Assembly (NCBI RefSeq): GCF_026213295.1
Contig: NC_079418.1
Coordinates: forward strand, 9,932,752 to 9,996,751
Source of the DNA: Gadus chalcogrammus
Lineage: Eukaryota; Chordata; Actinopteri; Gadiformes; Gadidae
DNA: 64,000 nt
Direction of reading: 5' to 3'
Position numbers and translations under genes: made by a program. The notes beneath the pieces were generated by a model. It saw only the letters and a program-made list of their open reading frames with translations, ran no database searches and was not told the DNA's origin. Numbering within the stretch: position 1 is the first letter of the stretch; every line of letters begins with the position of its first letter. This document shows, piece after piece, positions 23,056 through 34,339 of the stretch.

Positions 23056-24164
23056 CTGTAGCGTTTCATCGATCAATCAAGAAGAGGTGAGTGAGTTTCG
23101 CAAGGCATGCTGGGTTCCAGAAAAACGAAAGGGTTATGATGAGAGATTATGTCAGTAAGTATGATATTGTTTATTTGACAACATTGGCTGTGAAGTATTC
23201 TCATTTAAATCACTGATTTAGCTGTGGTATCGTTGTATCCGAATTCGAATCCGATATAAATACTCGTGACAAGCATGGTTCGGTAGCAGCGAATGCTATG
23301 CTATCTCATCCATAAACGTTGCATATACTATTCAGAAATCAGCAACGTTTAAGACGGTTTGTAGGTAGAGGGTAAAGTTTGCAGCGAAGGCTTTGCCGAT
23401 TATTTTACTGCGTGGTTAACATTACCAAAGTACATTGTTAAGTTGGATGTTAAGGTGTCAGCTCAGCTGGCATGGTAAGGGGCATGAAATCGCGGCCACT
23501 CTGCTTCGTTGTGGTGACACACGCATCGGATTAAACTGTGCATGTAAACGTACCAGTACGTCTAAACTAACTAGTATGTTTACGTGCATGGCATATCAGA
23601 GAATTCTGTCAGTTCGGTCGTGGCGCAACGAATGAATAAAGATCGTTAGCACTCTGAAAAACAGATGACAGATGTGCCCGAAGTTACTACTTTATTACCT
23701 CGTTGATGACCAACGTTTAGGAAAACATGTACTTTTAATTCACCCTTGGGTGAAATCGAAGCATAGTGTGTACTGAATGCGTGTTGATGATGATGCATAT
23801 GAATTGCAACTTACACGTCTTCCAAACCTTTTCAGTACCCTGGCACATGCTTTGTCCAATGGACCATGGAAGGGACTTTACTTGGCTGACGAGGTAAAAC
23901 GTGTGGCTGGCGCACGATTCATTGCATCTAGTAGAGTAGCATTCACTGGTAGACAGGCAGGCCTCTAGATTGTTTATTATGATTTAATGTAGTGTTCCTA
24001 TGTGACGCTGATGGGCCCTGGTTGCTGCTAAATGCTTGTTGAAAGTGCATTGTGCACTTTTTGTATGTAGCTACAAAATGAGGGTGGATATCACTTTATA
24101 GTTTATAGGCATTATATACTAATAAGAATCATTGACAAATCACATTCCCCTTTTACCACCACAG

Positions 24165-24337
24165 GACGCACCTCACCAGTATCAGAGCAACAGCTGTGGG
24201 GTGTTTATGCTGATGGTGAGATGCATTATTTTCAGAAATGATGACTGATGACTAGTTTGCAAAACAACTAACTCGTTTGTATGTTAATTTCAGTACGCAA
24301 TGTATTCTACCCTCAAAAGCAATATGATTTCAGTGAG
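24165..24337 (+). pseudogene. Ulp1-like (C48 peptidase) catalytic exons
   Basis: The exon at 24165-24215 reads DAPHQYQSNSCGVFMLM. A glutamine followed by SCGVF is the active-site Gln/Cys block of Ulp1/SENP SUMO proteases. The next exon (24294 to 24332 or 24337) reads YAMYSTLKSNMIS. After removal of the hAT at 24439-28390, the exon at 28556-28619 continues in phase with GDMLSIRRWW, which fits the family's usual D-M-x-x-I-R-R-W-W ending. The catalytic His and Asp would lie upstream; the exon-like block at 23827-23893 does not show them clearly. Ulp1 domains occur in Zisupton and other large fish transposons, which suits the setting. Confidence 0.6.
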
Positions 24338-24438
24338 GTGAGTTCTTTCAAATCTCAATCAGATGTGTAGAATGAAATATAAGGCTTTTAATAATTTAGT
24401 CATCCTTACTGGAGGCTACAATTAACATGCATCATAGG

Positions 24439-27400
24439 TAGGGTTGGGCATCGAGCATCGAGCATCGAATGGAACCGGGACTAACATTCCGGTTCTCCCG
24501 GAATCGTTCAAATTTTTTTCGATTCCTAGTTTCGATGCTGACCGGAAGAAGAAGCCGCCGAACACTAACGAAGAAGAAGCTTCCGGAGAACCCGCCAAAC
24601 TGTGTGTGCGCGCGTAAACATGGAAACTGTGCGGCGGCGCTCGAAAGTGTGGCTTAACTTCACTAAAATAAATGACAAGTCGGCTCGGTGCAACATTTGC
24701 AAAACAATTATATCGTGCAAAGGCGGGTGTACCACCAACATGATCAAACATCTCCGGGGTCATGGTGTACAGATAACTGAGTGCCCCGTCTTTGACGCGC
24801 TGCGCCGGCCATCCTCCGTTGCCACTTCCTCCACTGCCTCTACCTCCGGCTCCGACCCTCACCCTAGCACCGCACTATCAGGTAAGCAACAAATACGTAA
24901 ACGGTTGGTCAACTCAAATGCAAATACCAAGCTAACATTAGCCCATGTATTTTTTCATAGCCATACGACTTGAAATTGCAACCGTTAGCCAGGCAGTTAC
25001 TCCGTTCACCCTAACGTCCAAGGGAAAGATGTCGGTGCAACAAGTGCAAGAGTGCCACAGAAAGGTTACAGCCTTTATTGTAAAAAGGTTGCATCCCTTT
25101 TCAGATGTGGAATCACCAACATTTAGGTTAGTTAAACAGCATCGATTGAGCTAACTTAATTAATAGTCCACACAGACCTAAAGTTAAAGTAACAGTGATA
25201 TTATATGTTTGTTTATGTTTGCAGGGACATGGTGAAAGCCATCAACCCCAAGTACACACCACCTACCAGGGACTACTTGGCAAATAAATTAATACCATCT
25301 TGGTATGAGGTCGAGAAGTCAAATGTCATTACAGAGCTCAGTGACGTCTGCTCTGTTGCACTCACATGTGATGGCTGGAGTAGCATCACACAGGACCATT
25401 ACCTCACCATCACAGAACACTATATAGTGGAGGGCAAAATGCAGCAAAAAGTGCCAAAAACAAAAGCTGTGTACAAAGCACAGACTGGCTGTGTTGTGGC
25501 AGAGGAAATAAGTGATGTTCTGTCAGAGTTTGGCATTTCTGGCAAAATTAAAGCAGTCACTGTAGATAATGCTGCCAATATGGATGTGGCTATTAAGCAC
25601 CTGCAATTTGTCAAACTGGGCTGTTTTGCCCACTCACTTAATTTAGGAGCACAAAGTCTGTACTCCTTAAATTCAGTGAGTCAGTGGGTGGCCAAGATCC
25701 GAACCATTGTTGTGTGGATGAAGAGGTGCTTGATGGGGAAGGTGGTCCTCCAGGAGAAGCAAGAACTTCTACGTAAGAGACATGAAGTTCAATTTATTTA
25801 ACCATATTTCTGATCTTATTATTTAGGAGCTCTGTGGAGTACTACAGTATTTGAGGACCTTTTTTTTTTAAATACAATTATTGTTTGTCTCCTAGGATGA
25901 AAAGCAACTGCTAAATGCCCCTAAAAGTAGTTTCTTGTTTCTATCAGAGCTGCCCCGACATGCACTCATTCTTGATGTGAGAACACGCTGGAACTCTCTT
26001 TATCTAATGCTGGAGAGATTCACAGAGCAGTACCCTGCAATTCAGGCAGCCAGCTTGGATCCACGGCTGAGAAAGAATATGGAAAGGGACAGGTAGAGAT
26101 AGATAGACGAGATGGATAAGATATTTGTTCCTGATGTATGAAGCTTGGACACAAAAAATACCAATAAACACAAAATATGAATTCAAATAAAAATATGAGG
26201 GAATACACTTGACTTGCTACAAAGAGCTGTCACTATGATAGACTATGTGCTAAAGTAGGCAGTGCATATGTTAGGTGTTTTGTTAAGAAAGAATATTTCT
26301 AATACCGATCTATGTGTTCTGTATTCTTTTTCATACAGGCTTGCTCGGCTGACTGAGGAGGATTTTCGGAAAGCAGAAGACTTCATCAAGCTCATGAAAC
26401 TTTTCTACACTTCCACACTCTGCGTGTCTTCAGAAAAGAGCCCCACATGTGGACAGATATTACCCATTCTCCAAAAGCTCAAGGCACATCTGACTGTGAA
26501 AGAGGGAGACACAGTGTTTGTAAAAGACCTTAAAAAACAAGTTTGGGGAAACCTATCTAAGCGCTACCAGGTAAGTGACCGAGGCAGGCAGCTTGAAAGA
26601 AATTGAAGAATAGAAATATCTTTATTCCTGTGGCTTGCTAAAACATACAAAGAATATGTGTTTTGCAGAATGATGAGACCAGGAACTTTCTCCAAGTGGC
26701 CACTGCTTTGGATCCGCGCTTTAAACACAAGTTGGAGGATGACACCGTCTGGGACCAGATCCAGAGAAAGCTGATTAAGCAGGTGAAATGTCATTCATGC
26801 ATTAAAATCTGAGATCTAATTGCTAGTTATGTTCTTTGTAGTCAACAGAAGACTGTGGAGGTGATGGGGACACCATGCAGTCTGAGGAAAGGCCTGAGGA
26901 TGAGGGAGTGGAAAATGAGGATGAGGAGGACAGTGTAAGTGTACAATAGCTGATATTATATAGGTTCTCAATCTTAATTAAGATCATGCCTTTAATGGAT
27001 CATGCCTTTAATTTTCCTTTTTAGTGATAATACTGATGAACCTTTTGTTTGTTTAGCAACCGCCTCCCTGCAAACTGTCCAGGAAGACTCCACTGGAGGA
27101 GCTGTTTGCTGAGGAAGAGGCACAGAACATAGTGTCACAGCAGAGCTCCATGTCAATCAAGAAAACAGTGGAGAGAGAGCTGCAGACATACCAGGAAATT
27201 CCACCGGCCATTATGTCTGTGGACCCTGCTGCATGGTGGTGGAACCAACGAAAAACGTATCCTTTGCTGGCAGATCTTGCTTTCTCATATTTATGTGTTC
27301 AAGCTTCATCTACGCCCAGCGAACGCGTGTTCTCCACTGCAGGAGACACTATCTGTCCAGAACGCTCACGCCTACTGCCCGAGAAGGCAGATATGATAAT

Positions 27401-28390
27401 TTTCCTTAACAAGAACTGTTTCTGATTTTATACTGTACCTGCTGCTAATCTGGGCTAGGTTGTACAAGTTGTTCCTCTTTGTTTGTTCGATATTATCTGC
27501 ACCAGGTTAGCCCATCAGTTGGAGCTCAGTTCAAATTTAAAGATTTGTATTTTATTGTAATCTCCAATTGTTGTTTAGGAGCACATTGTAATCTCCTGAA
27601 TGTTAGTGTTTGAATTATACCTGAGTGATGCTTCTGTCAATGGTAGAATGTTTCTGACCCTCGGCCAAAGACTAGTGGTTGTGTCACTAGCGGGAGTGGT
27701 TTGTGCACACATGCTTTGAATGTGGGGTTGTCCATAACCCGATTATTAAACCTCCACAGTGGATGTGTGTCTAATAAACATCTCTTCAAATACTGTGAAC
27801 ACAGCGAATACTAGTTTTATTATCGGTCATTAGCATGTAGAAAACATAACATGCAGGATTGTGAGTTGTTACTGTCTGAGACATGTATACTTTCATAAGA
27901 GATGAACACCTTTAAGGTGCTTTTTACTCTATATTGTTTCAAACAACCAGATGTTACGGTTGGTTTCCAGCACATCTGTTCAAAATGTTACATTTTCCAA
28001 CAAAGAATTTCTTTCAACTCCAATTCTAGAGATGTCGGGGACAGGCCCACAATATATTAGGTTTAAAAAGTGTACCTCTGTGTAAAGAAAATTCATAACA
28101 TTTATATTTATTTCATAGATTTGATATCTATATACTACCTAGTTGAAAACAGCCCTGTGAGAAATTCAAAATGAAGTTCATAAAAAAAAAAAATGTCATT
28201 GAATTCAAATTCATGGAGAAGTTCAGACTATTTCATCCAGAAAGACCTCTGGTTAGCTAGCTCATTTAAAACATGTAAACTTTTTTGACCCTGCCTCTTA
28301 AGAGAATCGAGAATCGTTAGGAACCGGAATCGAAATGAGGAATCGGAATCGGAACCGGAATCGTTCAAATTCAAACGATGCCCAACCCTA
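24439..28390 (+). mobile_element. Complete hAT transposon, 8-bp TSD, open transposase
   Basis: The ends TAGGGTTGGGCATCG and CGATGCCCAACCCTA are inverted, and ATCATAGG is duplicated exactly at 24431-24438 and 28391-28398. Subterminal regions contain several 'ggaatcg' / 'cgattcc' words. The 3952-bp unit encloses an eight-exon transposase gene (24620-27425) with no visible lesion. It sits in an intron of the Ulp1-like gene. All the parts required of an autonomous element are present in sequence; activity is not shown. Confidence 0.93.
24620..27425 (+). CDS. BED-finger hAT transposase, eight exons, 642 codons
   Basis: This cut-and-paste transposase recognises the element's ends. Exons are 24620-24881, 24961-25126, 25225-25772, 25948-26092, 26339-26570, 26669-26782, 26842-26934 and 27057-27425. 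All junctions are GT/AG and their phases agree (1,2,1,2,0,0,0). The total is 1929 nt, close to the ~650 residues of Tol2-like transposases. Residues ~1-60 form a BED zinc finger (W-x-N-F, CNIC, HLRGH). The catalytic core begins in exon 3 with TCDGWSS, and TVDNAANM gives the second Asp. Exon 8 has the WWW patch, LADLAFSYL, and ASSTPSERVFSTAG with the expected Glu in the C-terminal dimerisation region. Exon 7 is an acidic linker. The 24620 start is the first ATG before the BED domain. No stop or frameshift was found by hand translation. Relatives include ZBED-type host genes. Confidence 0.9.
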
Positions 28391-28555
28391 ATCATAGGTC
28401 ATACACATTACTTTGTCTTCAGGTACTGCACTTACGGGAGGAGATGGCTACATCTTCACAATAATTTACACTGCCATAGTACACTGCTAAACAGTACTGT
28501 AACATGGATTTGTATCAGGTTATGAAGTCATTTAAAGCATAACTTTACTTTTCAG

Positions 28556-28786
28556 GGGGACATGCTCTCTATCAGGAGGTGGTGGTTGGACAGCTGTTGG
28601 AGACCTTTATGCTTGAAAGGTTTATATACTGTGTCCATGTTGCTATTTACTTATTTTTGGTGCTCACGAAGATCGTAGCCAATACACTTGTCTCTCTGTC
28701 TCTAGCCCTGCAGAACTAGCTGACTCCTTCTCACCCTCTCCATCTCCCCATCTCAGTCACACCTTCCAATCACTAAGCAGTGAAAG
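28556..28786 (+). pseudogene. Ulp1-like 3' exon and first copy of a duplicated exon
   Basis: 28556-28619 begins GDMLSIRRWW, the C-terminal block of Ulp1-type proteases, and ends CTTGAAAG|GT. 28706-28786 reads PAELADSFSPSPSPHLSHTF and ends TGAAAG|GT. The second exon and its upstream intron are repeated about 290 bases later, at 28789-29080. Reading frames after the WW block do not stay open in one phase, so the gene looks damaged. Confidence 0.45.
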
Positions 28787-29000
28787 GTATTACATACTAT
28801 GTCCATACTTTTCTATTTACGTATATTCTCTCTTGCTCTTTCTCAGACTTTTGATCGATCAGTGATTGCCTTTTTGTTTAATGGTGTGGGTAGTGTTGGT
28901 CTGGGCTTGTGTGATTGAATTGAAGGTTGATTATAATCCCTGTTTCTCTCCCTCTCTCTCGCTCTCCTTCACTCTTTTTCGGCTCTCTCGCTCTCTCTAG

Positions 29001-29355
29001 CCCTGCAGGACTAGCTGGCACACCAAGCTCACCCTCTCCATCTCCCCATCTCAGCCACACGCTCCAATCTGGCACAACAGAGGACAGGCCATTCTTACCA
29101 CCCGAAGTCCTTCAGCAAATTGTACAAGAGACGCTGAGACTGGACATGGCGATGCTTGGCGTGTTCAACAGGGTTTCAAAAACATTCCGAGAACTAATCA
29201 AGCCTCTCCATCCTTCCATATATATATATGACAGTTTGGCAGGGGACATTAAGCTTAATAAAGACAATCTCATATACAAAACGGTTAGAAAGATTTACAA
29301 CAATGCAGGCTGTGGCAGTGGCCTTGCGCTACGCCTCAAAGGCTTTTCAAAATAG
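29001..29355 (+). CDS. Terminal exon of unknown protein (duplicated S/P-rich exon)
   Basis: After an acceptor (CTCTCTCTAG) the frame reads PAGLAGTPSSPSPSPHLSHT, a near copy of the exon at 28706. It continues to LPPEVLQQIVQETLRLDMAM and ends with LALRLKGFSK and a stop at 29355. The LPPEVLQQI...F-N-R-V-S-K-x-F-R-E-L pattern resembles the start of an F-box, but this is a weak likeness. It is probably the end of the same gene as the Ulp1-like exons. No function can be assigned. Confidence 0.4.
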
Positions 29356-29359
29356 AAGA

Positions 29360-30095
29360 ATTGGCCAAGCGCACCCCTGGTACTGAGGCACGTTGCATAT
29401 GGCAGGTTTGTCATAAAAGATGTCTGCCTAGCATAATGTTCTTTTATTACTCCTTTTTCGTTTTATTTGGGACGTCTTCTTTTGCAATCCCTTTCATTTG
29501 TAAATGTACATACTACTGTAGTAAATGTATCTTCCCAGAAATGCTGGTATTTTATCACTTCTTTCTTTTTTGTTTTTGTGACAAATGCTATACGATGTAT
29601 AACATACATTTGTGCCTACGATGTATGTTGTAAGGTTAATTGTTAAAGAGCAATTACTGTATTTTGTCTTTATTGAAAACATTCAGTGGGAAAAGTAAGT
29701 GAACACTTGGAGTCAAATGGCCTACTGTTTGAGCCTTCATAGTGTCTGGTAACTGGATTTGAACTGCATAATGTCCCAAGTGTTATTTTAATCTATTCAT
29801 TATTTAATTTGGGCATATTCTTTTTGACAACTATACAACTATATCAAACATCTCACATATACCTAATACCCTACCTATACTAACCCAGAAGATAATGAGC
29901 ATGAGATCATGGAGCCTCCCTGTAATGATCGTGTTGCATCAAGTTTGATGCAAAGTTTGGGCCGAGATCCGACACATAAATGTAAGCTAACATTCTGTAG
30001 GCCTAGCTGGCTAATGTACCCGTATTACGAGATCGAAGAAGAAGGGGGCGCTAACGTCAGTTCTATGCTGCCCATACTACTAGATCGACAAAGAA
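29360..30095. other. AT-rich non-coding stretch
   Basis: No coding or repeat structure was recognised apart from low-complexity T-rich DNA at 29430-29600. Confidence 0.35.
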
Positions 30096-30099
30096 GAAC

Positions 30100-30212
30100 G
30101 GGGCGTTTCAGCCTGCGTAAACGAGAACGCCCACCACACGAGAACGCCGGGGGGGGGGCGTTTTAGTCTGCGTGAACGAGAACGCCCACGACACGGGAAC
30201 GCCCATTTGTGT
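30100..30212 (+). repeat. GGGCGTT...AACGCCC two-unit tandem repeat
   Basis: Two units of roughly 60 bp each run from 'gggcgttt(c/t)a' through 'tgcgt(a/g)aacgagaacgccc', separated by a G run. The right end ('cacgggaacgcccat') resembles the reverse complement of the 33-bp minisatellite unit at 22050-22160. Confidence 0.8.
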
Positions 30213-30218
30213 CTGCAG

Positions 30219-30430
30219 TCGGATGATATTGCAGGAAACTGACCCTGACGAAAGAGTGCTCAGAGGCGTGTCTGTTGGCCTCCTTGCTGTCCGTGAAGAA
30301 GATGATACTGCTGTTTCACCAAACGTGCGGGACTGGGCTGTTGTGTTGGAAGGATCCATCGTGCTACATGACCTGCCAGACCTCGGCACTGCCTTTGCAT
30401 ACCTCTTTGGCCTACTGTATGTCCATAGAC
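30219..30430 (+). pseudogene. Orphan exon of a multi-copy fish gene family
   Basis: Following a GTCTGCAG acceptor, the frame reads MILQETDPDERVL, then GVSVGLLAVREEDDTAV and VVLEGSIVLHDLPDLGTAFA, ending FGLLYV. I recall this block as the C-terminal part of the same loose group of fish proteins as the gene at 13919-17866, where a V-x-x-E-G-x-V-x-D-x-L-P-D motif precedes an F-G-L-x-Y ending. Upstream exons are missing, and a hAT element starts about 20 bases later. Confidence 0.45.
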
Positions 30431-30448
30431 GGATTATGACATATCGGG

Positions 30449-33292
30449 CCCCTGGGCACGTGGACTCCCCCCCCCCCCCCCCCCCCCCAACATAAACACA
30501 CACACCCAGAATACACACACACTTATTGGCGATAATAATTCATTGGCACAGTAAAGGCAACCTCACAATAATTATTACAAATAAATGCATCTTTATTTAA
30601 CCAAAACAGGATAAAAAAATGATACATAATTGATGCAATTTTTGGCGATTTGAACGAATTTCGAATGCACCGCTTTCAACCACAAATAACAAAGACTTAA
30701 AGCAACTCAATACGAACAGTTCCTTACATTAATTGAAGGTAATGCATTTCATCTATGAAATGCATTTTTTCCGGGCTCTGTTCCGTGCAAAATCCTCCAC
30801 ATCAAAGTCCAGTGCATTGGTTAGGTCACTCTCAATTGCCATGAGTGAAAGTGCCTTGAGGCGTTTTTGTGACATTTTCGTCCTCAGTTCATTTTTAATC
30901 CTGGACAGAAGAGAGAATGACCGCTCCCCTTCGCAATTACTGACAGGCAGAGTCAGAAAAAGCTGTAGCGCTACAAAAACATTTGGAAACATAGATTGCA
31001 GTCCACAATCGAGAATGATTTGCAGCAGTCCTTTTGGGGTTGCATCATCTCCAGGCTTGATAAATGATCTGAACTGAATAAATTCATTGCCCAAACTTTC
31101 ATCTAGATCAGATGGGTATGCAGATTCCAAAACTTTGGCCTTCTCGATTACTGAGACATTGGACTCAGATTTTGCACAGAAAATCACACTGAACAAACTG
31201 CACAGATGCTCGTAGGCCTGCAGACGGTGTCCGAGGCTCTGAGTGAGTGTGTCCATGGCAACATTGAAGGTCTCCACCTGAAAGACTTGTCTTCCGTCAA
31301 GCTGAATATCTTCCCCAGTGCCACTCTCGTCAGCAAATGTCTTACGTTTCTTTCTGCGATGGCTGTCATGTCTATAGGTGTGGCTGACACCAGGTACACC
31401 GAGAGCTGCAGTCTCAAAGCTGTCGAAAAGTTCCCGCCGATCATTCACAAATGCACGCAGTGATTTGAGCGCCTGAACTGCAGTATCAAGGGCTACGTCA
31501 CTATTCTGCAAAATAACGCTTGTTGCTTGGAACCTGGATAATATCGTATCCCAAAACTTGGCCATAAACGTCATTTCCAACGTCTCCATTTGCGCACAAA
31601 GCGCAGCCGCTTCAGAGCGTGTGTCTCTTTTTTCCGTCTCATCCATGGACACTGTAGAAATGTATCGGCTGGTAATTTTGCCACAGTGGTTTGTTGGAAT
31701 CAGCACGGCAGCTCCAGCATGTAGATGACAGAGACTTGAGGGTTAGATCAATGCGTGTATTATTGTTATTGGAGAGACCAAATACTCTCCTCCAGCGATG
31801 CGGGGAAGCAGCGCTGAATGTATAGAGGGACTGCAACAGATCAAAATATTTTCAGACTAAATTGCTGCAAGCCTCTATACTGTTGACTCCAACCAGATTT
31901 AATGAATGGGCGGCACATGGGACATAGTGGATGGATGGATTCCTCTTCTTAAGGTGCGCCTGCAAGCCATTATATTTCCCAGACATGTTACTGGCATTAT
32001 CGTATGACTGTCTGCGGCAGTTGTCCAAGTCCAGTCCAAGATCGTGAACCATTGAGATCACACACTCTGCTAGGCTTTCCCCGGTATGGCTAGTAATGGG
32101 CTCAAATCCGAGAAAGCGTTCTACAACTTGGCCCGTTTTGCTCACAAACCTAAAAATAAATGTGAGCTGGTCTACATGGGACAAATCAGGGGTTGAGTCG
32201 ACTATAACAGAGAAATACTTTGCCTCCTTTAATTCTTTTGTAATTGCTTGTTTGGTTTTTTCTCCCATGAGTTCGATAAATTCTTCACAAATTGTAGATG
32301 ATAAATATGACACACTGCCCCTCCCCCTCCCCCCAAACTTTCTTATAAGCTCTGCCAAGAACGGGTCAAATTGTGATAGCAATTCTAATACACCTTAATA
32401 GTTACCGATGTGTGGGGAACCTAATAATTCGTCTTGTCCCGTAAATGCAAGCCCCCTCTCCCCCAAAAACTTGATGACGGAAACGACTCTCTTTAGGACT
32501 TCTCTCCAATACTGCTTCTCCCCTTCGATCTGCTTCATATGACCGGCATCCACGGTAGCAATATTTACAAGCAGTAAATATTGCCTGTCGACTGGGAATA
32601 TGTGATCCACTCTCTATCAACCATTTGGCCATTTGGTAATGTGCATTTTAACTGGTCGTTCGTTAAGCCTCGAGTCCTTCCACCAATCCCACCATCCCTT
32701 GCAGAGGCGGGATAATGCGCTCTCCGGTTGTGAAACACTTGAACTCCTCTGTCAATCAAAACTGCTTTGGCACACTCACTTTGGTTCCCCCACAAAGCTG
32801 GGTCTGTGACAGCTTCAGCCCATACATCCTCATCAACAACATATGTAGGGGGCTGTAGAATTTGCTGTTCCTGCTCTGCCTCTGAAGCTTCATCTTCCTC
32901 CAACACTAACTCCGGTACTGGTGGTGGTAGCGGCACGTTAATATTTTTGCTAGCTCGTTGCTCTTCATCTCCCGTAGCAACAGGCTCCTGAGCTTCTACA
33001 GTAGATTGTATGTTGTTTTTAAAAAATTGGTACATTTTGCAAGGCAGCAGTTTCTCTTGTTTCTTTTTCTTTTTTTAATTTTCGCTTCAACGCTCCATGC
33101 CGTTGCTCCAATGACAGTGACTTGTTCGTGACCGGTCTCAAATTCACAAACTGAAATAGTGCCCCCTAGTGATCTTTTTATTAATTTATTTACTCAGTAG
33201 TAATAGGCCTACTATTGCTGTTTTTGCTTGAATTGTTGTATTTCTCTACTGATTGCTTCGACAATGCAACATTAAAAGTTACTAACAGTGGG
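30449..33292 (-). mobile_element. Decayed ZMYM-like hAT element
   Basis: The right end is CAGTGGGGCCCTG (its complement begins CAGGGCCCCACTG). The left end is degenerate, at about CGGGCCCCTGGGC, followed by a C run at 30469-30488. Flanks share only 'acata', so no full TSD is visible. The minus-strand transposase relic fills 30753-33035. The C-rich left edge resembles that of the smaller hAT at 9498. Confidence 0.7.
30753..33035 (-). pseudogene. TTF-finger/ZMYM1-like hAT transposase pseudogene
   Basis: Reading on the minus strand from 33035, the N-terminal acidic/proline segment leads to DPALWGNQSECAKAVLIDRG and STGNIYCL (TTF-type zinc-finger start). After a deletion and frame change (about 32600) comes GEKQYWREVLKRVVSVIKFL. 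A TAA at 32396-32398 interrupts the frame before GVLELLSQFDPF. The catalytic region carries VIVDSTPDLSHVDQL, and the CAAHSLNLVG block ends near 31880. A frame change at about 31700-31860 splits the HRW...TCWSCRAD segment. 30753-31706 is open (317 codons), with the hAT dimerisation end NCEGERSFSLLSRIKN. Several independent lesions make it non-functional. Confidence 0.85.
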
Positions 33293-33299
33293 GCCCTGT

Positions 33300-33860
33300 A
33301 CATAGCAGGTCTTTAAATTGACAAAAAGGAAGTACGCAAATGCAACATGATCAATTTATATTCTTCTTGTGGACATGCTATGATCATGTCAACTTTGATT
33401 GTTTATGGAGAATGTTAGATGTACTAATGTCTCACTCATGTCGATGTGATCGAGTTTGGTGCTTTTCTGGCGCCAAAGTGCAATTTGCATTGCGAGCAGA
33501 GGGTGGCAGTAGTGCACCCATAGGCTGGATTCAAATTGCGCTGAAGAAATGGAGAGACGAAGGAGTGCATTTGACCCTGAAAAATCTGGAAGCAATCACA
33601 TTTCCCCCTTCAGCCACAACAGAAACCCATTTGGAAACATTTGCACTACACAGCTATGGTTCACTGTGTAACTATTAAAGTATTTGGTCCACTCGTTTGT
33701 GTACATAGGCTATTTACGTACCGGCTATATTTAGTTTTTAGCACGCTAATTAGCCTGGGTCCGCATATGTGAGAGCCTAACGGCTAAAGCTAGTGGTTAA
33801 CTTAGGCTATATATTGGAGGTTCTGCATTTATCGTTACATGCGGGGACTGCGTGTGCACT
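33300..33860. other. Non-coding stretch
   Basis: A 112-codon frame at 33340-33678 has no similarity I recognise and no splice support; I see nothing else here. Confidence 0.35.
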
Positions 33861-33871
33861 AACGTGTATGT

Positions 33872-34330
33872 CAGTCCCTCCAGAAGAATGCAGCGTTTTT
33901 TTGTGATTGTTGCCGCCAATAATCCTTGATTATGCGGCACATTTTCTTAAAAATGCGATGAAATATGCGGCATATTTATGCAATGAAATTGCGGGAACTT
34001 GCAAAAAATGCAGCTTTTCGATGACGTTCACGTCGCGTAATTACGTCACTTCATAACGTTCCCACGAGAACAGGGGGAAATGGCTGCTCTTGTGTGAAGT
34101 AAACGCAACATTTTTTAACTTTCTGCTACGATATATGCGACTCTTTTGCAACGAAAATGCGGGGATTATGAAATCATGCAAGCTCCGCATATTTTGCGCG
34201 GAAAAAGGCAATTTATGCAGTGAAAGTGCGGCACATTTGAAAAAATGCGACCCCTGCATGAATATGCGGACTTTGGCTGATTATGCGTTGAATTATGCGA
34301 TCGCATAATCGCGTTTTTCTGAAGGGACTG
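33872..34330. mobile_element. hAT-like MITE with 7-bp direct repeat
   Basis: CAGTCCCTCCAGAAG at the left is the imperfect complement of the right end (CTGAAGGGACTG). TGTATGT is repeated at 33865-33871 and 34331-34337. The 459-bp body is built of words such as 'atgcggcac' and 'tgcgg..ttatg'. There is no coding capacity. Confidence 0.82.
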
Positions 34331-34339
34331 TGTATGTGT

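Larger units (their letters stand above)
22022..23086 (+). pseudogene. Coding exon with 11-residue repeats, split by a hAT MITE
   Basis: An acceptor (CTTTTCCTCAG) precedes GNEKGPSAGLGVPVMTQKRP. A 33-bp unit (22050-22160, three full copies plus a partial) then translates in frame as GVPVMTQKRPS repeats. The frame enters GVPVA at the MITE insertion point and, once the MITE and one TSD copy are ignored, continues as FHRSIKKR to a GT donor (GAAGAG|GTGAGT) at 23087. The exon was therefore a normal coding exon before insertion. It lies about 1.1 kb upstream of Ulp1-like exons and may belong to the same gene, which is not proven. Confidence 0.6.
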
